Both the position numbers and the translations under genes were made by a program. The notes below the pieces were generated by a model, which saw only the letters and a program-made list of their open reading frames with translations, made no database searches and was not told where the DNA came from. A stretch of DNA of 64,000 nucleotides from Bacteroidota bacterium (GTDB taxonomy: Bacteria > Bacteroidota > Bacteroidia > Bacteroidales > F082). This document shows positions 27,507-35,111 of this stretch, piece after piece. Numbering within the stretch: the first letter of the stretch is position 1; each line of letters opens with the position of its first letter. The stretch is taken from positions 2,418,001 through 2,482,000 of the forward strand of contig JADJXJ010000001.1 in the NCBI GenBank assembly GCA_016715945.1, written 5' to 3'.

Positions 27507-29999
27507 TCAGGGCTTCGACAGTGTCCAGCTGCCGGAGTCCACTCCCCAATCGGGACCAAAAAAACCGCTCATCCGCATGTCTTCCAGGCCGTTGAGCAGC
27601 CAGCCGGCTTTGAAAATCATCAGGTCGGGAAAGGCTGTGATGCCTGAGAAATAGTGGTTTTGCACGGCAGCCTTCAGACCAGTCAAACCACTGCCTCCCA
27701 CTATGCCTATCAGGTTGTCATTAGTTCCTTTCAGCGGAAATACTGCATAGAAACCAAGGTCGTCGCCCTCAAACCTTTGGCGCCCCACCTGCACATACCC
27801 CTCACCGGCCTGCAACGGAGCATCGCTGAGCAGCTTGTTCCATGCACGGTTGGTTTCGGCATTGCCATACAGGATGATGTTGCGGCCGGCAAACTGCTTT
27901 TCATCGAAAAGGGTGTCGGCCAGCACTTCCGGTGCGCCATTCGCACGGTAAAGAAAGGTTTCGGCATCGAACAAGGCCCTGCGGCGGTTCCACTCCTGCA
28001 TCTCCTCCGAGCCGCCAGTGCCGTAAACCAGCACAAAACGCTTTTCGAAAGCCGTCTTGAATCCCCCGTTTCGCCCGGGATGCTTTTCGTTTTCCGGAAT
28101 GTTATCCGTTGGTTTCCAGCGTTTTCCGTCAAAATAGAAATATTTTGTTCCGGTGGAAACTTTTTGGCCATCAATGGTGACCTGTTTCACCTGCAGGGTG
28201 CCGAAGGCCTCGTCGGACAATGCGAGCCGGCGTACATTGGCAGTTTTTATTTCAAGGCTTTTGGGCGAGCGTATGGCCTCTGCGCGGCTCATCATTCCGT
28301 TTTGCTGCTGCTGCCCGATGGTCAGCCAGGCGTTGGTGGCATTGACGCCAATATTGGCTGTGAGTAATACCAGCGTATCGCGTTCCGAAACGGGTTTCAT
28401 TTTGTGCCTCCGCAAAAACTCGAACAGGGGTGGCCAGTCCATGCTTTCGTCTCCATACCAGTGCGTTCCTCCCGGGTGTTCGTAGTAGGCCATGTGCCTG
28501 TGCAGGGGCGCCAGGATGTCGCGCATGCTGCGGGCCTGTGTTACCGGCACCACTTCGTCGGCATCGCCATGGAGCACATAGAGCGGGGTTTGCACATAGT
28601 TTTCTGTAAAGGCGGTCATGCGTGCGTGCAGGGCCGAGCGGTAAAGCATCTGATAATGAGGGTGATCGAAAAATGCGGTGTCCGAACCTGTGCGGCGGTA
28701 AGCGATGATGTCGGGATAACCGGCCGCAGGCGCCATGGCAGCAAACATGCCCGGATAGGTGCCACCCATAACCCAGGTGCCATGTCCGCCCATGCTGTGG
28801 CCGGTCACATAGGTGCGCAGGCTGTCGGTTTGCCAGAGCCTGCGGGCCTGATCAAGAACCTCGAACGCGTCGAGCCGGCCCCAGTCTTCCCAGTTGAACC
28901 CAAAAGGACGGCGGTTGGTTGGCGCCACTATATGTGCCCACGACTTGGGCTTATAAGCCCTGATCTGGTTGGTGGCCTCTACCGAAGCCCCATGCAACGA
29001 AAGCACCAGGGGCTGAGCTGCGGAATCGGACAACGAAGGCAACACGCTGAAATACTGCACGCTGCCATCAATCTGGCTGACAAAAGTGCGTTCGTGGTAG
29101 GTGCGGGCATCCTGCACCTTGAGCATTACGTCTATTTGATGCAACATTTGGTTATGTGCATCCAGAAGCTGCAGCCTGGCCTCCACTTTGTCAATCTCCG
29201 GCAGCTGCAGGGGTGCAGGCACCAGAAAAGGCAATTTCCGCTGGCTCATGGCAGGCACGTGCAAAAGCGGTGAAACCAGCTCCTCGCCACTGGCCAGCAT
29301 TACTTTCATTTTGAGCCCCGATAGCTCATCTCGGGTTGCATTGAGTACCCGGATAGCCGCATGCAAGGGCATATGCGCACCCTTGAGCACCGTTGGCAAG
29401 GTCATGTCGCGCCTGAGCAGCATCACGGGTTGCGAAGGAATCACCAAAGCCGCCTTGAGCCGCTGAAACCTGCCATACGAAAACAAAAATGTGTTGATGC
29501 CCTGCTTGAGTTCCACGGGGTGCAGGGTGTAGCCGTAATCGTAATGATCCCCTTCGTAGGGCAGTCCGTTTATTAAGGCCATGGTATGCCCCGTTGCCTC
29601 GAGCAATACGATCTGTCGCTCCGCGCTTTCGAACTCGGCATAAAGCCAGCCGCGCTGCATGCCGGTAAAGAGGTGGTTGCTGTCGGCCCGGACAGCTTCC
29701 CAGCGCAAGGTGTCCTGCCTTTGCGGAAAACCGGCTATCAATTCCTCACCTGCTGCCGGCTGCTTCCGTTGCCCTGTGGCCATTAGCCAGAGCACCACAT
29801 CCTGATTGCCCATCAACATACCCGGCCGGATGGCGCCATTCAACATCAACCCCTGGTGAAAACGGTGCAAAACATGACCTTCATCCGTGGTTTCGACACG
29901 TTCCTTGCCAAAGTATTCCACTACATTGCCCTGCTGTTGGGCCTGCATGTTCATGGCTATCAATAAAACCCACAGGAAAAGGCTGATTTTTAACGTCAT
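27507..29999 (-). CDS. Secreted alpha/beta-hydrolase (S9 prolyl-oligopeptidase-like)
   Basis: An 830-residue protein with an N-terminal signal peptide ending in MQAQ. Residues ~60–310 are beta-rich and likely accessory. The catalytic alpha/beta-hydrolase domain spans ~320–560: LVLSLHGASVEATNQ, the nucleophile elbow TGHSMGGHGTW around residue 400, the acid in LYVLHGDADEVVP, and the His in EHPGGTHWYGD. The remaining ~270 residues have no recognised domain but are long and well formed. It may be a peptidase, esterase or deacetylase acting in the periplasm. It is convergent with nagB, with only 34 bp between the stops, and divergent from the histidine kinase. The substrate is unknown. Confidence 0.75.
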   Translation of the reverse strand: MTLKISLFLWVLLIAMNMQAQQQGNVVEYFGKERVETTDEGHVLHRFHQGLMLNGAIRPGMLMGNQDVVLWLMATGQRKQPAAGEELIAGFPQRQDTLRWEAVRADSNHLFTGMQRGWLYAEFESAERQIVLLEATGHTMALINGLPYEGDHYDYGYTLHPVELKQGINTFLFSYGRFQRLKAALVIPSQPVMLLRRDMTLPTVLKGAHMPLHAAIRVLNATRDELSGLKMKVMLASGEELVSPLLHVPAMSQRKLPFLVPAPLQLPEIDKVEARLQLLDAHNQMLHQIDVMLKVQDARTYHERTFVSQIDGSVQYFSVLPSLSDSAAQPLVLSLHGASVEATNQIRAYKPKSWAHIVAPTNRRPFGFNWEDWGRLDAFEVLDQARRLWQTDSLRTYVTGHSMGGHGTWVMGGTYPGMFAAMAPAAGYPDIIAYRRTGSDTAFFDHPHYQMLYRSALHARMTAFTENYVQTPLYVLHGDADEVVPVTQARSMRDILAPLHRHMAYYEHPGGTHWYGDESMDWPPLFEFLRRHKMKPVSERDTLVLLTANIGVNATNAWLTIGQQQQNGMMSRAEAIRSPKSLEIKTANVRRLALSDEAFGTLQVKQVTIDGQKVSTGTKYFYFDGKRWKPTDNIPENEKHPGRNGGFKTAFEKRFVLVYGTGGSEEMQEWNRRRALFDAETFLYRANGAPEVLADTLFDEKQFAGRNIILYGNAETNRAWNKLLSDAPLQAGEGYVQVGRQRFEGDDLGFYAVFPLKGTNDNLIGIVGGSGLTGLKAAVQNHYFSGITAFPDLMIFKAGWLLNGLEDMRMSGFFGPDWGVDSGSWTLSKP

Positions 30000-30140
30000 T
30001 GTGCAGCGGTTTTGGCAAGGTAAAAGTACTAAAACGATTTAGTCATTATCGCTTTTTACATCAAAAATGCCTGCCCCATTGCGGATATATTGTCCGTATT
30101 TTTCGCGCAAACATCTTCTGTTCAAATATTATATGGGACT

Positions 30141-30172
30141 ATTGATTTTAAAACCACAGTGCCATAAATTTG
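30141..30172 (+). promoter_or_regulatory. Candidate Bacteroidota promoter for the 7TM histidine kinase
   Basis: TAAATTTG at 30165–30172 matches the Bacteroidota -7 box TAnnTTTG exactly. ATTG at 30141–30144, 20 bp upstream, fits the -33 element loosely. Transcription would start about 35 bases before the ATG at 30213. This is pattern matching only. Confidence 0.5.
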
Positions 30173-30212
30173 ACGTGTTGATGAAGTCACGAAACAAACC
30201 AATCATTGCCAC

Positions 30213-31115
30213 ATGCATATCAACATCCCGGGAACAGCTTTGGTGGTCAATGGGTTGGCTTTGCTGCTCATAGCTCTGTATTTTGACCGGCGCAAGCAGG
30301 AGCCTTTGGCAGAGTCGGTTTGGTGGCTGATGATAGCCGCCGCATGGTGGTCGGTATTTTACGGCATGGAGCTGTCGGCAGAATCCGAACGTTACCTGCA
30401 TCTGCTCTTTGTGATGGAATTTCCGGCGGTGATGACTGTTCCGGTATTCTGGCTGCTTTTTGTGGTTCGCCTCACAGGATATCGGTTCCTCAAACCCTAC
30501 CGCCTGGGCTGGCTTTTTGTGGTGCCGGCATTCAATTGGCTGATGCTGATCTCCAATCCTTTGCATCACCTTTTTTATACCGGCGCCCGTATTGTCGAAA
30601 CGAATGGTTACAGCTACACACAATTCGATCCTGGCCCGGTCTTTTTGTTTGTTCATATTGTCTATTCACATCTTTTGGTTGCTGCCGGACTGATGTTGCT
30701 GGTCCGCGCCCTTGCGCTGAGCACAGGCATCAACCGCAACAAGGCTGTTGTTTTTCTTTTTGCCGCCACATTGCCATATATCCTCAGTCTCTTCTGGATT
30801 CTGAATATCAGACCCTATGGCTTCCTCGACCTCACTCCCTTCGGGTTCACGGTCATTGGTTTGACGATGTTCGCGTTTTACAAAAACCTTTCGGACTTCG
30901 AACTCCGACCACTGGTGCTCAACAGCCTGTTCGACAACCTGCCCGATCCCCTTGTTGTGGTCGATGTGGCCCGGAAACATGTGACTTATACCAATGCCTC
31001 CGGACAACAGCTATTAAAAGCGCTGGAAGAAACTAACGAAAACAAGAGCCACTTTGAACAGCTGAAACAATTGACCGACGAAACCCAGCTGGAATATCAA
31101 CAACGTTATTATTAG
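30213..31115 (+). CDS. 7TM sensor histidine kinase, N-terminal part (cut by in-frame TAG)
   Basis: 300 codons from the ATG to a TAG at 31113–31115. Residues ~1–215 contain seven hydrophobic helices of the 7TM histidine-kinase sensor type (LVVNGLALLLIALYF, PVFWLLFVVRL, HIVYSHLLVAAGLMLLV, FGFTVIGLTMFAFY). From ~225 a PAS domain begins (LPDPLVVVDVARKHVTYTNASGQQLL). It continues in the same frame straight after the TAG into the next entry, and the joined text reads as one PAS domain. The whole gene would be 30213–32777. A point mutation in a Gln, Lys or Glu codon, or a sequencing error, would explain the TAG. Alone, this piece would be a sensor without a kinase. Confidence 0.75.
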   Translation: MHINIPGTALVVNGLALLLIALYFDRRKQEPLAESVWWLMIAAAWWSVFYGMELSAESERYLHLLFVMEFPAVMTVPVFWLLFVVRLTGYRFLKPYRLGWLFVVPAFNWLMLISNPLHHLFYTGARIVETNGYSYTQFDPGPVFLFVHIVYSHLLVAAGLMLLVRALALSTGINRNKAVVFLFAATLPYILSLFWILNIRPYGFLDLTPFGFTVIGLTMFAFYKNLSDFELRPLVLNSLFDNLPDPLVVVDVARKHVTYTNASGQQLLKALEETNENKSHFEQLKQLTDETQLEYQQRYY

Positions 31116-32777
31116 GTGCGGACAAACCTGCTGGACGAAAACCTGGCTGGTCAAAAGTTTCAGCTTTACCGCTTTCAGGACATCACCACGCAAAAAACGC
31201 ACGAAGCACATTTGGCGGAGCTTACCCGGACTGCCTCCACCTTTGGCAACGATGACAGGCAAAACATCGAAAAAATACTGGCGCTGCTGGGTGAGATTTA
31301 CGGCGCCGATGCCTGCCTGTTTAATGTGAAAGTGGGCAGCAATCTGATTACCAAAGCATCATGGAACGCACCCGCAGGCTATCAGGAAGTGGACAAGGCC
31401 GATGGTCACATTTGCACCGATGTGATCCGTGAGCGCAGGGCCGATCCGGTGGCAATACAGCAGCTGCAACAAACGGCCTATGCCAGCACCGACCCCAATG
31501 TGCAGCAGTATAACCTACAGACGTACCTCGGCATAGCCTTGTCGGCTGAGAATCACCCGGGCGCAACAATCTGCATGGTGTTCACCCAAAACCGTGAATT
31601 CACAGAAAGCGAGCTTCAGTTGCTCAAACTGGCTTCGTATGTGGTTTCCAACGAACTGACGCGTCAGTCTCAACTTAATAAACTCACTGCTGCCGAGGCC
31701 AATATGCGTGTTGTGCTCGAAAACTCACTCGACAGCATCTGGTCGGTGGATACCGACTTCCGCATCACCTATGTCAACGAGGCTTTTCGCAAAGCCTACT
31801 TTCGTGCCTTTCATGTGGAGCTCAGTGAGGGCATGCACATCCTCAACACCTTGCCCCAGCAGATCCGTCCGGTATGGGAAGAGCGCTACAGGCGCGGACT
31901 CAAAGGCGAACGCTTTGTGTTTATCGATTCCGTTCCGCTGGACAATGATGTGGCATACATTGAGCAATCGGTAATGCCCATTGTGATCGACAACCGTGTG
32001 ACGGGCATTTCGTTCTACGGCCGCAACATCACCGAAAAATACCTGGCTGAGCAACGCCTGATACAAAGTGAGCAGCGCCTGTCGCAACTCAATGCGGCCA
32101 AAGACCGCTTGTTTTCGATTATTAGCCACGACCTGCGCAGCCCCTTCAACAACATCATCGGTCTGAGCGAGGTGATAGAGGAAATGGCCGCCGAAAACGG
32201 CAATGAGGCCCTGAAAGAATATGCCTCAGCCATCCTGAGGGTGTCGAAAAACACTTTTGCCCTGCTTGAAAACCTGCTGCACTGGTCGCGTATGCAGAGC
32301 GGAAAAATGCAACTCGAACCAGCTAAAGTATCGCTTGCTCATATTGTGGCTCAGGAACTGGAATTTTTGCACCAGCACATCAATAAAAAACTGATTAAAA
32401 TCACCAATCAGGTGGACCAAGGGCATTATGTGATGGCCGATGCGCAATCGCTGGCTGTGATTGTAAGGAACCTCATCTCCAATGCCATTAAGTTCAGCCA
32501 CGCAGAAGGTGAGGTTGTGCTGGAATCGGAGCTGGACAATGCATATGTGTTGTTACGGGTACGGGATTTCGGGGTGGGCATCCCGGCCGACGACCAGAAA
32601 AACATGTTCAAGCCTGAAACCCACCCCACTAAAAGGGGTACACAGAACGAAACAGGCACCGGCATTGGGCTGTTGCTGTGCAAGGAACTGGCCGAGAAAA
32701 ACAAGGGATACCTGCTGGTAGAAAGCCGACCCGGAAAAGGCAGCACCTTCACACTCATGCTCAATCCGGCCGGTTGA
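31116..32777 (+). CDS. 7TM sensor histidine kinase, C-terminal part (PAS/GAF/HisKA/HATPase)
   Basis: This is the in-frame continuation of the previous entry. It opens at a GTG directly after the TAG, with the tail of a PAS domain ending in LYRFQDITTQKTHEA. A GAF-like domain follows (~residues 35–180), then a second PAS (VLENSLDSIWSVDTDFRITYVN), the HisKA phosphoacceptor helix (SIISHDLRSPFNNIIG) and a HATPase_c domain with N-box NLISNAIKFSHAEGEV, G1 DFGVGIPADDQ and G2 GTGIGLLLCKEL. It would autophosphorylate on that histidine. No response-regulator gene is adjacent, so this is an orphan kinase. Without the N-terminal part it would be a soluble kinase. The GTG start is probably not natural. Confidence 0.75.
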   Translation: MRTNLLDENLAGQKFQLYRFQDITTQKTHEAHLAELTRTASTFGNDDRQNIEKILALLGEIYGADACLFNVKVGSNLITKASWNAPAGYQEVDKADGHICTDVIRERRADPVAIQQLQQTAYASTDPNVQQYNLQTYLGIALSAENHPGATICMVFTQNREFTESELQLLKLASYVVSNELTRQSQLNKLTAAEANMRVVLENSLDSIWSVDTDFRITYVNEAFRKAYFRAFHVELSEGMHILNTLPQQIRPVWEERYRRGLKGERFVFIDSVPLDNDVAYIEQSVMPIVIDNRVTGISFYGRNITEKYLAEQRLIQSEQRLSQLNAAKDRLFSIISHDLRSPFNNIIGLSEVIEEMAAENGNEALKEYASAILRVSKNTFALLENLLHWSRMQSGKMQLEPAKVSLAHIVAQELEFLHQHINKKLIKITNQVDQGHYVMADAQSLAVIVRNLISNAIKFSHAEGEVVLESELDNAYVLLRVRDFGVGIPADDQKNMFKPETHPTKRGTQNETGTGIGLLLCKELAEKNKGYLLVESRPGKGSTFTLMLNPAG

Positions 32778-32911
32778 AAACGCCAGACATAAGTGGTCAA
32801 GCCCCAAATGCGGATTTCCTGGCCAAAAATCATCCTTTGCTCCGAAATTTTGACTTCGGGGCGCCAATTGTTATAACTTGCGCCTGATTTATTCACCAAA
32901 AACCAAAAACT

Positions 32912-33337
32912 ATGGGCTTCATTTCCGAATTTAAAACCTTTGCCATGCGCGGCAATGTGCTCGATATGGCTGTGGGTATCATCATCGGTGGCGCCTTCGG
33001 GAAGATTGTTTCCTCGTTTGTGGCCGACGTCATCATGCCTCCCATCGGGCTGCTGGTAGGTGGGGTTGATTTCAGCGACATTAAACTAACCCTGAAGGAA
33101 GCGGTGATGAATGGCAGCGAGGTAACCACTCCGGCTGTTACCATGAACATCGGGTTGTTTCTGAACACGGTGATCGACTTCACCATTGTGGCTTTTGCCA
33201 TTTTCCTGCTTATCAAAGGAGTGAACAACCTGGCACGCAAAAAGGCCGAAGAACCAGCCGCTCCACCAGCACCCCCGGCACCGAGCAAAGAAGAGCTGCT
33301 GCTGACCGAAATTCGCGACATCCTGAAAAACAAGTAA
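32912..33337 (+). CDS. mscL: Large-conductance mechanosensitive channel MscL
   Basis: A 141-residue channel close to the usual ~136. Residues 1–12 form the amphipathic N-terminal helix (MGFISEFKTFAM). TM1 follows (VLDMAVGIIIGGAFGKIVSSFV) with the conserved G-rich gate, then the periplasmic loop, TM2 (FTIVAFAIFLLIKGVNNL), a Pro/Ala-rich linker and the C-terminal helix bundle (KEELLLTEIRDILKNK). It forms a homopentamer in the inner membrane that vents solutes on hypo-osmotic shock. It is transcribed alone and is closed by a terminator at 33345–33368. An MscS-type gene is nearby at 34012. Confidence 0.97.
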   Translation: MGFISEFKTFAMRGNVLDMAVGIIIGGAFGKIVSSFVADVIMPPIGLLVGGVDFSDIKLTLKEAVMNGSEVTTPAVTMNIGLFLNTVIDFTIVAFAIFLLIKGVNNLARKKAEEPAAPPAPPAPSKEELLLTEIRDILKNK

Positions 33338-33344
33338 AAGAAAG

Positions 33345-33368
33345 TCCGGCTACAAGGCCGGATTTTTT
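33345..33368. terminator. Bidirectional rho-independent terminator
   Basis: A perfect 6-bp stem TCCGGC/GCCGGA with a 6-base loop is followed by six T on the plus strand and preceded by an A-rich run (minus-strand T-rich). It lies between the convergent mscL and DUF3109 genes and can serve both. The run of T touches the DUF3109 stop codon. Confidence 0.85.
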
Positions 33369-33934
33369 CATTTGCTTTGCTGCATTTCTCTTTCGAGCTG
33401 TGCATACCACTCCTGGCCAAACTTGCGGATGAGGGCCTCTTTAAGAAATTTGTAGAGCGGTGTTCCGGTGCGGTTACCAAGCTTACGGGCAGGGTTGCAT
33501 ATGCTCCACTGGTGGTAGTTGACATGCGTAAAACCGCCCTTGACCGCCAGCCTCACCGGATACAGGTGACAACTCACCGGCTTGCGAAAACCTGTCTTCC
33601 CCTGGCTCCACGCCCTTTCGATTGTGCAGTAACTCACCCCGTTGGGATAAAAACCGGCAAAAGCGCACTCTTTGCCATCCACCAGCGGAGTAACGAAATT
33701 GCCCGCTTCGTCGTAATCGAACACCCCCTGCTGGCTGACCACCTCCCTGCCTGCCTCGGTCATAAATGGCAGAATATTCTCAATTTCATCTTCCAGAATG
33801 CTGATTTCCTCTTCTTCGAGCGGAGCACCGGCATCGCCGCCCACACAGCACTCGCCTTTGCAGCGGGGCAGGTCGCACACAAACCGGGCGTTCAGAAAAT
33901 CGTCGGAAAGGATGGTGTTGCGAATGATAATCAT
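33368..33934 (-). CDS. DUF3109 family cysteine-rich protein
   Basis: A 188-residue cytoplasmic protein of the DUF3109 family, found widely in Bacteroidota. Cysteines lie in a metal- or cluster-like pattern: FVCDLPRCKGECCVGGDAGAP near residues 19–39, GKECAFAG, SYCTIERAW, SCHLYPVR and SICNPARK. The arrangement resembles YkgJ-type CxxxCxxCC zinc/iron cluster proteins. An acidic EEEEIS segment follows the first cluster. The family has no firm function. It is convergent with mscL and lies 77 bp after MscS, probably with its own promoter. Confidence 0.85.
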   Translation of the reverse strand: MIIIRNTILSDDFLNARFVCDLPRCKGECCVGGDAGAPLEEEEISILEDEIENILPFMTEAGREVVSQQGVFDYDEAGNFVTPLVDGKECAFAGFYPNGVSYCTIERAWSQGKTGFRKPVSCHLYPVRLAVKGGFTHVNYHQWSICNPARKLGNRTGTPLYKFLKEALIRKFGQEWYAQLEREMQQSK

Positions 33935-34011
33935 GGCGCAAAATTAACCAAACAAAGCCTTGCCGGAATAGCAGTCAGAAAGCGACAGACTTTATTGCAA
34001 AGTGTTTACCA

Positions 34012-34848
34012 TCAACTTGTTGCCGTGCGCAGATGCACATCCATTTGCGGGAAAGGTATGGTAAGCCCTTCGGCAGCAAAGGTTTCGTACACCTTGCGGT
34101 TCATGTCGAAAAATACGGGCCAGTAATCCTCCTGTTTGGTCCACACGCGCACCACGATATCCACCGAACTGTTGTTGAGCTGATGAAGCGCCACAAAAGG
34201 CTCAGGCTCGGCAAGGATACGTTGGTCGCCGGCAATCAGATTTCTGAGCACTGCCTCAGCCTTTTTATACGAATCGCCGTAGGCAATACTGAATACCCAG
34301 TCCACACGGCGCTCAGGCATCTTGGTGTAGTTGATGAGCGATCCGGTGGCTAAGGCGCTGTTCGGGATGGTCACCACACGGTTATCAAAAGTGGTAAGCA
34401 AGGTGTACATCATCTGGATTTCGCGAACGGTGCCGATGTAACTGCCGCTTTCAATCACATCACCAACACGGAACACCTTGAATAAAAGGATAATAACCCC
34501 TCCGGCCAAATTTTGAAGCGTGCCTTGCAGCGCCAGACCCACAGCCAGACCGGCAGCACCCAGCATGGCAATGAAACTCGTCATCTGCACCCCGATCATT
34601 CCGAGCACAGTGATGATTACCAGTATTTTAAGCGCAATACTCAGAAAGCTGCGCAGGAAAGTACGCAGCGATGCATCCACATTCCTGCGCTCCATGATCT
34701 TCATCAAACCGGCTTTCAACCGGCCTACCAACCAAAAACCTATGACAAGAGCAACGATACCGCCAAACAACCTGAAACCAAACTCCACCAACATTTTGAG
34801 CAACATGTCCGGATTTTCAGCAAGGGTGGTGAGTGCACTTTTTTCCAT
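34012..34848 (-). CDS. MscS-family small-conductance mechanosensitive channel
   Basis: I start at the ATG at 34848 (MEKSALTTLAENPDM), giving 278 residues like E. coli MscS (286). The frame stays open to 34983, but those residues look unlike a channel N-terminus. Three TM helices end in the pore helix with the Gly/Ala-rich pattern GAAGLAVGLALQGTLQNLAGG, followed by the Sm-like beta domain (FRVGDVIESGSYIGTVREI, TIPNSALATGSLINYTKMPERR) and the alpha/beta vestibule. It is a heptameric inner-membrane safety valve. It is divergent from thrA. Confidence 0.9.
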   Translation of the reverse strand: MEKSALTTLAENPDMLLKMLVEFGFRLFGGIVALVIGFWLVGRLKAGLMKIMERRNVDASLRTFLRSFLSIALKILVIITVLGMIGVQMTSFIAMLGAAGLAVGLALQGTLQNLAGGVIILLFKVFRVGDVIESGSYIGTVREIQMMYTLLTTFDNRVVTIPNSALATGSLINYTKMPERRVDWVFSIAYGDSYKKAEAVLRNLIAGDQRILAEPEPFVALHQLNNSSVDIVVRVWTKQEDYWPVFFDMNRKVYETFAAEGLTIPFPQMDVHLRTATS

Positions 34849-34999
34849 CGTTTGTACTTTAGAAGCGGCTAAATTACCCAGAATATCCCAAATCGGCATC
34901 AACGGAAGCATTGACATGGTGACTTGCATCGTGCAACCGATGTAGCCGGGTCTGGCATTCGGATATGAAGTCAGGTTTTTCAATATTCAGCCAAACTCC

Positions 35000-35007
35000 T
35001 ACATTTG
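35000..35007 (+). promoter_or_regulatory. Candidate -7 promoter box for thrABC
   Basis: TACATTTG matches TAnnTTTG. It lies 105 bases upstream of the thrA ATG, leaving a leader of about 100 nt. No clear -33 TTTG is present at the right spacing, and I saw no Thr/Ile-rich leader peptide, so an attenuator is not supported. Confidence 0.35.
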
Positions 35008-35111
35008 TCAGCCATCCAATGAGACTTTCGCTTGGCTATTTGCACTGTTTGACGGTATAGGTGCAACGGACAAGCCGTCGGCGTGGATGAGAAAAATGTA
35101 ACTATCAATCT

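Noticed and set aside
34984..35111. Threonine attenuator or leader peptide before thrA
   Set aside because: No short Thr/Ile-rich frame and no strong terminator-like hairpin was found. Only a weak GACGG/CCGTC pairing is present.
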